Source: Ochotona curzoniae (lineage: Eukaryota > Chordata > Mammalia > Lagomorpha > Ochotonidae). Taken from it: DNA of 64,000 bases. The position numbers and the translations under genes were made by a program. The stretch spans positions 7,624,001-7,688,000 of the forward strand of contig NW_024464918.1 in NCBI RefSeq assembly GCF_017591425.1, written 5' to 3'. How positions within the stretch are numbered: the first letter of the stretch is position 1; each line of letters begins with the position of its first letter. Below are positions 23,276 through 36,247 of this stretch, piece by piece. Below the pieces are notes generated by a model, which did no database searches, was not told where the DNA came from, and was given only the letters and a program-made list of their open reading frames with translations.

Positions 23276-25149
23276 GGTTTCCAAATTGTATGATAAAGGC
23301 CATCTATTTTTAGGTTCCCATGCCAACATCCCTATCTTTTTTTTTCCCCTACTGTACTTAGGCTCATGCAGTCCTGCCTCATTTGACTGAAAACAGCAGA
23401 GTCACAAAGAAAGCAGAAACAGAGATGTTGGGCAGGGATGTTTTGAAGATGCCCCAAAACTGAAAGGCACCAAGAGCAGTTTATGCCTTTATTCCTGAGC
23501 GTGGGGGAAATGGTGTAACCTTCAGCAGGGTGGGGTATTTGATGGTTTGAAGTCCATTTTTGTAGCTATAATATATATATATATAATTCATAATGATTTA
23601 AATATAGGAAGTGACCAAAAGTACAGTAAAGATTTCTAACTTTGACAATTGAAGGAATTCCTAAACACCAAGTTGGTGAAAATCTGGATAAGATAGGATA
23701 TGGGGACTTACTTGTTCTTGATATCATTAATTATATAACCAAGAAAGGTAAAAAGGATAGCTGTATTTTTTCAGAATGAAACCTACAGGAAAGGAAGACA
23801 TTAATTTCATAATTAGTAGCAGAATAGTAAAAGATTATTATCTCAGTATAATTGATAAATGAATATAATATTACATGTATATATATACACATATGTATAT
23901 ATATAAAGGCATAAACTGCAAAAGAATTAGAAGAATGGGAGTTCTCAAGTTTCGTAGAGGAACTGGCATCTGAGATCATTCTTTGATGGATGGGAATGTG
24001 GTAGGTAGGTGGGTTTGCAGTAAGGGCACACAGAGAACAGTTTGGGCAAAGACACAGGAAAAGAAATATTTTTTTTTCCCCTTTACAGAAATAAGTAGTT
24101 TATTTGGGGTGGAACTAAAAATATTTTGAGAGGGGAAGTGGGAGCAAGGGCTAAAAACATAAAATTGGACTATATTGTGAGGGTTTGAAATACCACAGTG
24201 GGACAGATTAAGTTGATTTGTATACTTCCTTTCTTCCCGATGTGCCTTGTTGTTCAGAAGCATAAATGTGTATCAGCGGAAACGGGAAACAACCTGTATT
24301 CTCTCAATTGTTCTGCACTTCACCAGGGTCTTTTCCATTTGAATGTACAAAGGGATGCTACCGAATATAGAAAATTTGCAACTCTTTTTTTTCTATAACA
24401 TCAATTATTAAGCAATGCTGTATATTAGCAGAGCCATATGCTTATTATCCTAGTAATTGCTTCCACATGATTATTTTCAGTCTATTTCTTTATGCACTGA
24501 GATATTTATCTTGCATGCAGAACTACCTATTTTGTAAAAATACCAATAGCGGGGATACCACTGTGTTTATGATTACTACCCTCATTGAATCAAAGGCACT
24601 ATAGATGGAGGAAGTTTTAAGAATATTTAATACATCATTTACTCGATTCGATCTCCTCAAGTGCCTCGCAGATTGTCCTAGTAGATGTGAATTTTCTTTC
24701 ATCATGCAGAATGAATTCAATCCTTGGTTTATTATAAATTAACAAACTGAAATAAATTCTTGCATTCCTAACAACAGCTGAAATACTTGATATGGGCTGG
24801 GGGTAGGGAACAACTCCTTACTTTACTTAGAACTAGTTTTTTCATTTTAGGTTAATACAACCATTTTAACTGACTTTTTAAGTTAGCCAATTTTCTCTTT
24901 TTCCCTCTCTATGCATGTGAGTGAATAGATATTTGCGTGTGGGTATGGGTGTGGGTGTGAGTATACACATGTATGATATAGTGTCCATTCCTACAGTGTC
25001 CAATCTTACACTTTTACATTATTAAATAAAGATTTTAAAGCATAGGTATAAATAACAAGGTATGAACATGGCTTACTCAGAATAAACAAACAACATTTTT
25101 TAGTTTGAAGAAGAAAAAAAGTCATACAGTAAGAAATATAGGGCATATT
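23276..25149. other. Intron sequence with TA-rich microsatellites
   Basis: TA runs at about 23570-23586 and 23873-23904, and a GTGGGTATGGGTGTGGGTGT patch at about 24939-24958. No coding or named repeat seen. Confidence 0.5.
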
Positions 25150-25340
25150 ATTTGACACAGTGACTAAGAAGCCACCTTGTGTACCTGTTTCCCATGTCAG
25201 AGTGCTTGGGTTTGAGTCCTGGGTCCACACTAGATTCCAGCTTCCTGTTAATGTGCACAGGGGAGGGAATGGGCAATGATCCAAGGAATTGTGTTCCTAC
25301 AACCTACATAGAGACACAGATTCAGTTTGGGGATAGTTAT
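25150..25340 (+). repeat. Decayed C-type SINE head and body
   Basis: GACTAAGAAGCCACCTTGTG, TGCTTGGGTTTGAGTCCTGG (B-box region) and 'CCAGCTTCCTGTTAATGTGC' match old CSINE. The 3' half is missing or too decayed. Confidence 0.65.
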
Positions 25341-28004
25341 CTATCAGACTCTGTTGGCCCTTCTTCCTTGGAAAATATAATTACAATACAAAGATAAGAA
25401 ATACATTTAGGCAATGGACAGACAGAAAGTTGCTCAGACTCTCATATTAAAAGGAAACCACAATAAAAATATTTTCATCTATAATTTGGAAAAGCATGAC
25501 AGACAGTATCCAGTGACTCATGAGCATAATGAATGAGGTAGTGACAGCATATCAAATGAAATAGTTAAGACTACCAAAAGGCTCCTATACCATGACACTG
25601 ATTCTGCAAAAGCAGTTCTCTCTCTTCACCTCTCACACAGACATGGAGAGCAAAAATAAGTTCAACAAAAAATAGTTACTATGTTCATTTCTGGCAGGAA
25701 ATTAGAGGTGAATTTTATTCTTATATGTTATTTTACACATTGGCATGAGTATATATAAATATATCGTGTGAAACTATACTAACAGATTTTTACATGTCTT
25801 AGACATGTCATATATTATATATTTATGTGCTATAGTTACAAATACATGGTATACCTACTGTGCATCAACCATTTAAGGAATCAATAAAATTGATGTTTTC
25901 AAGAAACATGATTAAAATGAACCCTTGGGGAAACTAGGATTTTTGCTTTATTATAGAAATCTGGATAGCTAAATTTCTTTATAAAGCAGTGAAATGGACA
26001 ATACTTTCATTGAGACACTACTGGAGATGGTAAATGCATGGCCTGTCATGAAATAATGAAAAACGAAAGTACCAAAGCTTAGTGTCTTCAAAAGTTAGAA
26101 ACAGAACAACAAAATCCTACACAAATTAAGATCAGCTAAAAATATAACAAAGATAATGTTATTGAAAAATGAAAATTTGAGGAAATAATAAGGTAAGTAA
26201 AAAAGCTGAGAGAACCATAAATAGATAGCTTTCAAGTCTGATTGAAAAACCCCGAGAGAGAAAAATATAAAAGATTAGGGATAAGAGGAAGACATAACTA
26301 TGACTGTAGGAACAATTATACAAATTGCATGAGACTGTGACTCATGGAGCAGCAAGACAGATGTAGAAACAGAAGTAATCTTCAAGAAACTATTAAACCT
26401 GGAACACTGTTAATGTATAACCATGACACATCCGGTATCCCATCTAAATGATATTTTGATCAGTTTTGATGAACACAGCAACACATGATTTTATTTTATT
26501 ATTGGATCACTTGGTTTAATGTTACATGCAAAGACTATAGTTCAGCTGTTGTAGTACTGTACTGCATACACTAGCAAACTAGATTACATTGTCAAACACC
26601 TGTGGACTGCACAAATGTATAGTTACAAAAATCTTTCTTTTTCTTGTTGTTCAGTTCAAATTAGACTTTTTTTGGTCAAATTTTAGTGTCTTCATTTCAG
26701 GGGCTAGTTGTTCCCACTGCAGTGCCAAGAGAAGCTGAACTGTTATAGGGGTTTCTTGCATCCTTTCATCTGGGTTACAACCTTCCGGATATCAGAGTTC
26801 TAACTTTGTCACCTTCCTGGAAAAGCACTGTTTATGATGTATCATATGTGAATCAATGTCTATATGAATGAGCACATGTGCACATGTGCTTTAACCAGGT
26901 GCTTCTGAAATGTACCATGCACTGTTGAAAGAAACACAGTAACTTTTGAACATTTACTCGGTCTAACCTGAACTATTCAAGACCAAACTCAAAGCTCTGA
27001 ATCATTTGTTTGCTATGCATCTACTGACACATTTCCACTATTGTGTAATAAAATCACTGACTCGTTACTGAGTACAGCAGAATTATTTTGTGAGAGAGTT
27101 ACCTCTGAAAATAATCACAGCCCTCACACATCCAATTCTCTCCACCCACAATACACAAAGGTGTTTGTTCAGCTGGAGTGTCCATACCACTTCCATTCAT
27201 TCCAGTCTTCTCATTCACAGCACAAGTGAAACCTTATCTTGTCAAAGCAACATGTACTACACCAGTCTACTGAAACACAAACTGTTTATATTCTTATTCC
27301 TCTAACATAACCAATAAGAATTCCCCTTGTAAATGCATGGGATCCTTAATTTCTTCAAGTAATTAAAGAACTAAAAAAAAAATTAAAATATTTCTGGGTA
27401 AGACATTAAACTCAACACAAGAACCTGAGAGAATAAGAACTATATCAGAAAAGAGTAAGGGGTGAGAGTGCCTATGACTAGAGCGATAAGAAATGTGTTG
27501 TACTAGGGAGTTACAAGCTAATGGAATGTCCGTATATTCTGCACGGAGACTGGATGTGTAGACTTCATCTTCCAGAAAATAAAATGTGGGGAAAAAAACA
27601 ATTCCTTCTCATTTTGTCATTTTCCTCTACCAACAGAAACACTTTGGATTACACTTTTCACTATACACATTTCTTTACTGATGCAATCTGTCAAATTTAT
27701 GTGTGTGTGTGTGTATGTGTGTGGATATATACTGATACATCACAAATGCTGTAAAACAGATTCAAAGATAGAATTTTTAAAGGATAAATTTAAAAAATCA
27801 ATATAAATAGAAGTTCTATTTTTTTCTGCATTCCTATGATTCATGATGTTGAACTCACGTTTTAGAGACATAATTCCACTAATGTTAAGAGAGTAGAGCA
27901 AAAATACAAAAGAAATCAGGATACAGATGAAGTCATCAGATTTTGATGTTTGTGGAGTTTAAAAAAAAAATCTCAAAGAAGACAAATGGCGTTAGAAAGG
28001 ACAT
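25341..28004. other. Intron sequence, nothing recognised apart from a GT repeat
   Basis: A (TG)n run lies at about 27701-27722. No other element identified. Confidence 0.4.
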
Positions 28005-28322
28005 GGGAAGGGTGTGATGGCTCAATAGCAAATCTTTCACTTTCAAGCCCCAAGATCCCATATGGGTGCCGTTTCGTGTCCCGCCTGCTCCACTTCCTCT
28101 CCAGCTCCATGTTTGTGGCAGTAAAGGATGTCCCAAAGCCTTAGGACTCTGCACCCATGTGGAAAATCCAGAAGAAGCTCCTAGTTCCTAACTTCAGATT
28201 GGCTCAGCTCCAGCCATTGTGGCCATTTGGGGAGCAAACTTGTGGGTAGAAGATCTTTTTCTCTCTCTCCTTCTCTCTAAATCAAAACCGTTTTTCCAAC
28301 AAAAGCAAATACATCTTTAAGA
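28005..28322 (+). repeat. Lagomorph C-type SINE
   Basis: 'AGATCCCATATGGGTGCCG', GCCTGCTCCACTTCCTCTCC, 'CCAGAAGAAGCTCCTAGTTC', 'GATTGGCTCAGCTCCAGCC', TTGTGGCCATTTGGGGAGC and an AAGCAAATACATCTTT tail. Confidence 0.9.
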
Positions 28323-28387
28323 AGGAGCCACTGGGGGCAAACAGAGGAAAACAGAAGAATGCACCTGTATATTTCAGACAAATCCTG

Positions 28388-28718
28388 AGGCTGGCGTTTT
28401 AGGGCAGCAAGTTAAGCCACCTCTTAACAATGCCAACACTCCATATTCACAGTGCTAATTTGATTTTCAGTTGCTCTGCTTGATCCAGTTGCCTGCTAAT
28501 GCACCTGGAATGGCAGCGAAAGTGCCTGGATTCCTGCCACTTATCATGCAGACCAAGATGGAATTCCTGGCTCCTGGCTTCTACCTGGCTAAGCCTGCGC
28601 CGTTGGTGCCATTTTAGGAGTGATTCAACAGATGAGAGTACTCTCTTCTTCTTTCTCTGTATTTACATGTATGCAGCTCCCTCTCTGTGGCATTGTTTCT
28701 CAAATAAATAAAGAAAAT
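28388..28718 (+). repeat. Lagomorph C-type SINE, older copy next to the previous one
   Basis: GAGGCTGGCGTTTTAGGGC head, 'AGTTAAGCCACCTCTTAAC', ATCCAGTTGCCTGCTAATGC, 'TTCCTGGCTCCTGGCTTC' and the tail TCTCAAATAAATAAAG. Same strand, 65 bp from the copy at 28005-28322. Confidence 0.88.
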
Positions 28719-28927
28719 AGAGACAGACTGGTATGAAATTCTCTAGAAGCAATAATTAAAAGGGACTTGAACAAAAATGAACCCTTTTGAATAGACTCTG
28801 ACTTATGTGTACCACAACGGGCTTAATCTTTTAAAAATATGTTGATTCACATAAACTGACCAATAAAACTCAAGTCCAAAAGTCGGCTCAGCACCTGTCT
28901 CTCTGTTTTACATTTCTTGAAATTGCA

Positions 28928-29205
28928 TTTGAGATTTATGTATTTATTTGAAAATCAGCATCACAGAGAAGAAGAGAAACACAGAGAGAGCCATTTTGCC
29001 CACTGATATACTCCCCAGATGCCCCAGTGACCAGCGGTAGGTCGGACTGGCACCAGAAGTCAGGAGCTTCTTCTGAACCTTCCATGCAGGTGGTAGGGTC
29101 CAAACACTTGGGTCATGTTCTGAAGGTATTTCCAGATACTTGATCAGGCAGCTGGATTGGAAAAGGACTCCTCCGGGTTGGGAAACACCAATTCCAGTGT
29201 TTATT
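28928..29205 (-). repeat. Lagomorph C-type SINE, diverged
   Basis: GAGATTTATGTATTTATTTG, ATCACAGAGAAGAAGAGAAA, 'GTCAGGAGCTTCTTCTGAAC' and CAGGCAGCTGGATTGGAAA in reverse order. Confidence 0.85.
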
Positions 29206-32200
29206 TGTTCTCAATATCACCCAACATGACACCACGACTTTATATTAGGGTAACAAACACCTTTGGGTATCACTAAATTTCCCTCTTCAAGCCCTTGCTC
29301 TATTGCCTTCATTTTATTACATCTAAACTATGTGTTGGATGCAAACTGCATATATTCAGTCCTGAGTCGGGCTCCTTCTTTGTAAATGGCTTTCTCCTAA
29401 AGTTTTCTGGGGTTTTCTTCACTTAGCTTTAGTAGTTTTCTTTTGGAAAATAGGTTTCTCCCCATCTACTTCCTAATAGTCCACTCAGGTACTCTTTAAT
29501 TAGAATAACTTTCAATCTATTTGTTAAGTCAGGAATTTTGACCTTAATTTTTCAGTACAAAAGGGTGTGTTACTTCAGAAATGGCAATTTCTTCCCCACC
29601 ACATGTAATTATTTTACTACTTTCCAAATTAAAATGTACTTTCATTTGACTTGATTTTCTGAAGCATTTGACTCTTACTACTTCAAAACAATTTTAAAAA
29701 CTTGGAATAAGAAAACTAAACCCACCCTTACAGAGGAATCCAATAAGTAAGATCACCAACATAAACAAACATGAAGCTAAGCTACAATGACTGGGTCTTT
29801 CTTAGTTTTTTTTCTACAATTTTGTTATCTCTGGTTTCCAAAAGTTTGTGTACAGCTTAGACATAGTAATTCAGATTTTTAAATGACAGAGAATCCCTGT
29901 AGGCGGCACAAGTGAGTCAAAGGAAACGGGTCTTGATCTTACCTGGGACCACTGTGGCTGATACTCAGTGGTAGCAGTATGAGCTGCAGAGGTGTTACAA
30001 AGCCTTTAACTTTCAAGAGACAACTTACACAAAATCTCCCACATTTACAATGCTAGTGAATAATTTTAAAATGTTTAAATACCACATGCAATTAACAACT
30101 CCAAGGGCCTTGTTCAGTCCATGAACTCTGTAAATGATAACTCCTGTTGATGATTATTGTCCTGAAAGCATCTTATTGAGCTTCAATTCCAGCAACATTT
30201 CTCAAAGCGACTTTTGGGGAACCAGAGAAAGGGAAACACTCAAAATGAGGTCACAAGTACATTTCTACCTTTATAAATAAACATATATATATAATACTAA
30301 TATAGCTGTGATTTTCTCTCATTTTACATACCTACTACATGGAATTTTCTCCTTTCCCTTACTGTGCCCCCATTTCAAAAAGACTAATTCAATGCAGCAT
30401 TATTTATCATACATTCTTCTCAAAATAATTTCATGCTGCTGTCATTTTCTGGGCAAGTTTATCCTGATTCAGTTGTCTGTAACAAAGTTACATAACCAAA
30501 TTTCTTATCTTTCAGTCATTTAATCTATGACCTTATCATGTCACCCATGGCATAACTCTCCCACCTATTTTATATATTTAATTTGGATCCTGACCTTTAA
30601 GAAAAACTGAAAACATGATAGAACCATAAGCAACAAAAAGTTAGTGATTTCTGACTTAAAGGGGCTTCCGGTCATGAAACAACAGCAACAACAACAACAA
30701 CAAACCATTTTACTTCTTACTCTTTTACTGCTTTTTCTACCCAACAGAAAGTTAAAGTACTGATATCAGGAACTCAGCAGCTTAAAACCAAATGATTATC
30801 CACCAAGCCCAATGTCTCCCCGAAGGCCTGGAGATTACACGTGTAATAATCAGGCTGCCCTAGCCAAAAGGAAGGCTTAGTGCTTCATTTTATGTATTGT
30901 ATTTATTGAATGGAGCCATTGCTGGATAGCCCCTGGGAGCATTAACAAACATGAAAGAAAGCACCAAAGGAAAGAAAGAAATATATAAATAATTGAAGGC
31001 CATGCCACTGAAGTTTATAAGCTGGAACATGCAATGCTGCAATAAGGCATATAGTTTTACAGTTTCCAAGTTCTCTGTTCTACTTTAGACTAATGTAAGC
31101 AATACTTAATTTGCCCAAAACATAAACCTCTGAAAATCTCATACAAGTCAATCTACAAAACATCAAGGCTCTCACTTTCGGCTAATGTGCCACGTGGTGG
31201 AACAATGTGAAATTGCTGAATGTTGCCTCAATTCCATGTTAATTTCAGCTGCATTTTAGTATTATGATAACCATGTGTTTAAGACTCCTATTAAGAAACA
31301 CTATAAATGCACAGCCTCCAGCACCCGGATATGAAGACAACTGGACCAGAGTTATTAACAGGAAAGCATCCTTTCATTTACGGAGAGACAACTGAGAATC
31401 TATGACATTTTATGCTCGTATTCTTGTTTTTAAATACATGATAACTTATTTTGCAGTCTTCTTTACAAAGGTTACTCTTTGAACTTTCTAAGTGTAAAAA
31501 AAAAGCTTAAAAACACAATTTGAGATATTTCTCATCAAAAATAGCTTGCAAGTTTGTTCTGTTTTCGCTTTGTTTAGAAGGGACTAGGATGATACATTAT
31601 TTTAGTTCCACAGGAATTCTTCCATAAAATATGGCTGGAAAATAAAGTATCCTGCATCCACCTGAAATTCAACAGTAATATATGCTTTCAGTATTCTTAT
31701 GCCTAACTTCTCACCTTTCCTACAAGCAGCAGCTTCATAACACTTGAGCTGTGGCAGCTGAGCAGGGGGCGGGTCCGGATGTCTTTGACTGGTGTCCTCT
31801 GCAGTTTATACAAGTATGATAGGGGACAAAGAAGTAGAGTGGACCGCAAAACACTCACTACACCTAACAGTTCATTAGAGTAACACTTCACCTTAACTTT
31901 AAGGAGGAGAAGCTTTTAGAAAAGAGGAAGATTTTGAAACTTGCCTCATGAGATCCATGAAGGGTTGTAACAAAGTGCAGACACTGGTCCCAGTACTAAG
32001 GAAAGCCCCTTGTGCCCTCAGGTTTGCTCCTTGCATCTCAGTGGACAAGCAGTGGGCCCCTGGGTGCAATGAAGCCTGCTGAGGATAGAGACGCAGGCAG
32101 GCTCCACTGAGAGGACTCACAATCTAATAGAACCTGCGCTCCACCACAAACACACTTTACACAAATCCATTATGCGCCTCGAGCCAGCTCGTTCTATAAC

Positions 32201-35200
32201 TGCATTTTGTGAAATGCAATGGAATTAACCCAACATTTATATTTTCAACCTCAGAGCACATAACGAGAATTATAAATTTCCCAATTGACAACAGAGGAAA
32301 ATGAACATTGCTCTTATTTACTTTGGGTGGAAACAGAGAGGACAGCAGAAGAATAATTTTCTTAAAGCTTTAACCAATGCCAGATTTAGTTTTCGGTAAT
32401 TTCTGGCTTCCTACCCCCATGGCCAAGCTTACCATCTTCTTTGTCTTTTTTCTTTCTTTCTCTCGCTCTTTTATTTTTTTCTTTCTGGATTTCCAATAAA
32501 ATAACTGAAACTAGAATTATGCAGGGGGGAAAGAACTCAAGGATATTTTTAAGTTCCCAAGGTGAAGAAAATGCCTAAGGGAGTCAAGAATACACAGAGC
32601 GGATTTTTATAGTGTGTGCTATTCTGTGTCTTAAAGGAGGCAATTAGTTATTGCTGTGTATCAGTGACTGCCCCATTTTCTCCCTAACTCCAACGATACA
32701 AAGGGCTTTTGAGAGGACGTATTTTAAGTCGAACATTTCTTACTGAAAAAAAAAAAAAAGGAGGGTTCATTCTAATGAAAAGTCACTGGGAAAGCCCCAC
32801 TATAGAGACAGTCAAATTTCACAGCAGCACACATTCGGCCTAGCCGTTCTCTACGTTCATTGTCATTTCTACCGAAGCTCCTGTTAACCTCACATCAGAG
32901 TTAAAGAACTTGGGAAAATGCCTTGAACCTGACAGCTTTCTCTATGTAAAGCAATTCAGCCTAAGCCAGTCCATTCGTAATTTAGGTTTCCTTCAGTGAG
33001 TGTCAGTGCAGTGCAGAGCTGTAGGGATAATTCTGAGGTATTTACATTGCAGACACATGTTCAAGTTCACATATGTGTTCAGCGTGAAGGGTATGTGAAG
33101 TCACCTCCCAGGGCATCCTTGCCTGAGTTGTGTGTGAGAAGCCGCTTCCTTGCTGCTCTATGGAGGACTGTTGGCACAGTCAAGGACTGCTCATATGATT
33201 TTGAGGATTGGATGTATGCTTCATCCCTTACAAATGGAAATTGGTTTCCATACTCTGTCTTCACTTGCTGTAAATATGCTTAGCAAAAATTGTAACAGGA
33301 TTCTTTTTTAAAGCAGTTTTGACATAAAAAAAAACCACTGTGAAGATAATCTATGGACCCCAAGATCCCAACGCAAAAGTGAAATTAAAACATACATAGT
33401 CACACAGAATTCACAGGTTCAGTCTGTGACCACGTGTCCTTAAGAATCTGAAATTGAATTGGAGAGCTTTTTTCTGAAAGTATAGATACTTGTTACTTCC
33501 TCTTCAAGAAAAGGCATACCTAAAAGCTTATTGATTGACTTCTGAAGGACACAGTGTTTATGACACAGGAAGCCACTGCTGGGTGCAAGTGTGAGAAATT
33601 AATGATGGCTTTGTGAAGTCCAGGCCGTGGTGTGGAACTGGTGGGGCAACTGTCAATCTATATGATAATACATTCCCAAACTTCATAAAATCAGCGATGT
33701 GAAAAACCATTGATTTCTGGGTGAGCTAAACAGAATTTGTCAGACGGAAAGAGCAAGAAGTTGGCTGGAGCTACACCTTATCCCGCAGAGTTGACTGCAC
33801 CTCAATTTAAGCAAAAGTTTATGAGGTGATGTGTAAAACCTTTTATTGGAAGAAATAGGACGTGCATTCGGTACACGTTTTGAATATGAGAAATAGACAA
33901 AAGAAAAACATTCTCCAGTATACTTGAAAATATTCACCTATTATATCGGTTTCATTATGTTCGCCATGCTTTTCCTGGATGCAATGCTAAAAAGAGTTGC
34001 TTAGTGTTTTCATATCCATTTTTATTTTTTCCAATTCTGACTGCATTATAAATAGTATTGTGAAAAAGCCTTGAGTCATTACATCAAAAGGCTTATTTCC
34101 TCTCACTATGCAGGAATTTATATAAATGTTCAAGTATGTTTCACATAATCGTGACTACAAGAGACTACTATTAAGCAATCGAACACATGATGACTAGTCA
34201 TGAAATGCTGTCATCCATTAAGTTCTAGCTAAATTCCCTTGGATTTACTACAAGCTTCCCCTTACTGGTTGATGTTTTCTATACATGTTCATACATACAT
34301 ACATAATATAAATATATATATATATAGCATACTGCTATCTATCTATCTGCATAAACACAGGTTTCCTATATCTGTACATTAACATCTAAATCTTTATGAC
34401 ATAGAAAGGAGACAGAACTGATCCCATAGACATGTCAAAAGGATCCAGAACACACAGATGGCTCCCTGCATAGACGATGTGAGAATATCAACCTGGGGAC
34501 CTTACGTAATACGTGCTATAAATTCTTGGATTACCAGTGATTTTCTTTAATAGGCAATCAAATACCTCCTTTTAAATAGTATCTGATACATAGGAAATTT
34601 AGGAAAGGACGTCAGGAAATGGATTCAATGTATGATTTCATGGAAACCTCTAGAAGTAATTTCCTATCAAATAAGCATCTTGGAGTGTTGAATGTGCCAA
34701 GTGTCAGAATTTGGTTAAAATTCAAAAGGAGTCGAGTGCACATTCTTGTTGAAGAGTACAGCTTGATTAGCAACATGAACAGAGGCAGGAATAAAACCCA
34801 CCCCCTTGTCCCCACTGCAGAATAAATCATTTCAGAATTAAACGGAAATTTAAATGCATCAAAGTATTATGTTTTTGAATATATCAACTTACCTAGGAAA
34901 TGGTGTATTTTCAACAGCCTCCAGATTAAAGGATATTTAACTACGCTTTTGCATTCACAACAAGCTGTCCGCCTGCTAATTTCTTTTTCTTTTTTTAAAT
35001 GAAAGAAAATGTTTAAAGCTCCTCTAGCAGAAGTTTATCGTATTGTAAATAAACATTCTTAACTGATCTATTTGTAAACATTTTAATGATAATTCTTTTA
35101 GCAAACACACAATCTATTCAAAAGAAACCACGCAGCGTTTGATGTTTTTTTTTCTCAGAAATTAGCTGTACCTAATGCAATTTATCTTAAAAAAAAAAAG

Positions 35201-35963
35201 TTTTTCACTAAACACAGTTCTGAGTTGCTACAAAATCCACAAATAAGCACCTTATCTCTTTAATGACTTGTTTGGGCTTCCCTATATTTACTGCTTAATG
35301 ATCGAAGCATTTGATTTTCAGAGTTTCATTAAACCCACCTACAAAGCTGACGGATAGGCAATAGTGATTTGCGATAGAAGATGTGGGAAGCCATTAACCT
35401 ACATAGAGACTGTGGGGGAAAGGAAACGCAGAATTTTTTTTTTTTTTTTGGAAGACAAGTCTCTTTCTATTTGTCATTATTAAACTGCAGAGCATCTGTT
35501 CCAAGTTTGATCTTCAATACGGATATGAGGCGCTGCCGCCTGGAAATGAAAGTCTAAGATAAGGTAGGGCTCTTAAGAGATCTTCATGAAAAAAATAACC
35601 CAAGTTGCCATTTACTGGGAAGGGGAAATCAATACAGAGACCTAGAAAGGTGTGCAGAGAGGACATTTTCTAGGTATAGGTCATAGTTTATCAAGGTGCC
35701 TCTTTTGCAATGTAATTTACTTGCTAATAAGACAAACTGACTACACCTGAATACCGTGTTATCATCAAAATGTGATTTGAAAATTCTCATCTCATTCTTG
35801 TGTGCTTGAGGCTTGCTGGTTTATTTTCTCCAAGCTCAGACTGGTAGACAAGGTCGATTTAAAAGAAAATGAATGGCTTCATTATGTATCCTTATTAGAA
35901 AACAAAAACGCGCTAGACTCTACGTGGCAAAGTGCATGGAACAGCAAAAGGTACAGAGGAAGC
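29206..35963. other. TENM2: SINE-free intron next to the TENM2 exon
   Basis: About 6.8 kb without a recognisable SINE, LTR or L1. It contains (CAA)n at about 30684-30705, a pyrimidine tract at 32436-32485, an A-run at about 32746-32759, (CATA)n/(TA)n at 34286-34327 and T-rich or A-rich tracts. It may include conserved regulatory DNA, but conservation cannot be judged from one sequence. Confidence 0.5.
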
Positions 35964-35974
35964 ACACCTACCAT
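35964..35974 (-). promoter_or_regulatory. TENM2: TENM2 exon 5' splice site (donor)
   Basis: The minus strand reads AATG|GTAGGTGTG, close to the GTRAGT donor consensus. The split glycine codon (G|GN) agrees with the ENG end of this TENM2 segment. If the intron were retained, the frame would run about 19 codons into it before a stop. Confidence 0.85.
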
Positions 35975-36247
35975 TCTCGTCGTCCGACTTGTTCTCGTTG
36001 TCAGAATCTGTCAGAGTCAGGGCCGAGTTCTCCCGACTGGATAGGCCGGAGCTGCGCCTGGATTTTATCCCTCGTCCCCACAGTCTGATGGCGTGCTCTG
36101 GAGACATGCCGCCCTCCGTGTCTGAGTCTGCGTCCGAGCCAGTGCTCAGCGAATAGCCCTGGTGCAGGATGCCCATGTCCGAGCAGTAGCCGCTGCGGTG
36201 TGGGGAGGGCTCACAGATGCCCAGCTCCGCAAGGGTGAAGTTAGTTC
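35972..36247 (-). CDS. TENM2: Teneurin-2 (TENM2) internal coding exon, N-terminal cytoplasmic domain
   Basis: Teneurin-2 is a type II single-pass membrane adhesion protein of neurons; its large extracellular part binds latrophilins and other teneurins. This exon encodes part of the intracellular domain. The minus strand reads ACT AAC TTC ACC... and translates to [20 protein letters not shown], then [60 protein letters not shown] and [12 protein letters not shown]. From memory this matches TENM2 at about residues 76-168; paralogues such as TENM1 differ clearly (e.g. HALRMWIRGMKSEHSS). Visible features are a basic KSRR patch, a Ser-rich segment and an acidic Ser/Asp tail typical of casein-kinase-type sites. 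The acceptor is CCCATTAG|GA and the donor AATG|GTAGGT. Length is 276 nt, phase 1 at both ends, so skipping would keep the frame. There is no stop or frameshift. I count about 19 CpGs, far above the surrounding intron. No other TENM2 coding exon was recognised in the window. Confidence 0.95.

Larger units (their letters stand above)
1..35971 (-). other. TENM2: TENM2 intron, downstream of the exon (partial)
   Basis: All sequence left of the exon is inferred to be intron, because the next TENM2 coding segment (it should begin RPIPP...) was not found on the minus strand. The length here, 35.97 kb, is a minimum. It holds the SINEs, L1, LTR and U6 copies listed separately. Unlisted non-coding transcripts or alternative first exons cannot be excluded from sequence alone. 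Confidence 0.75.

Noticed and set aside
30684..30705. CRISPR-like array or coding repeat from CAA units
   Set aside because: Plain trinucleotide microsatellite in mammalian DNA; same for 48503-48528 and 63166-63190.
35802..36156. Plus-strand open frames over the TENM2 exon
   Set aside because: Antisense to a clear coding exon with consensus splice sites; they continue into intron and have no recognisable content.
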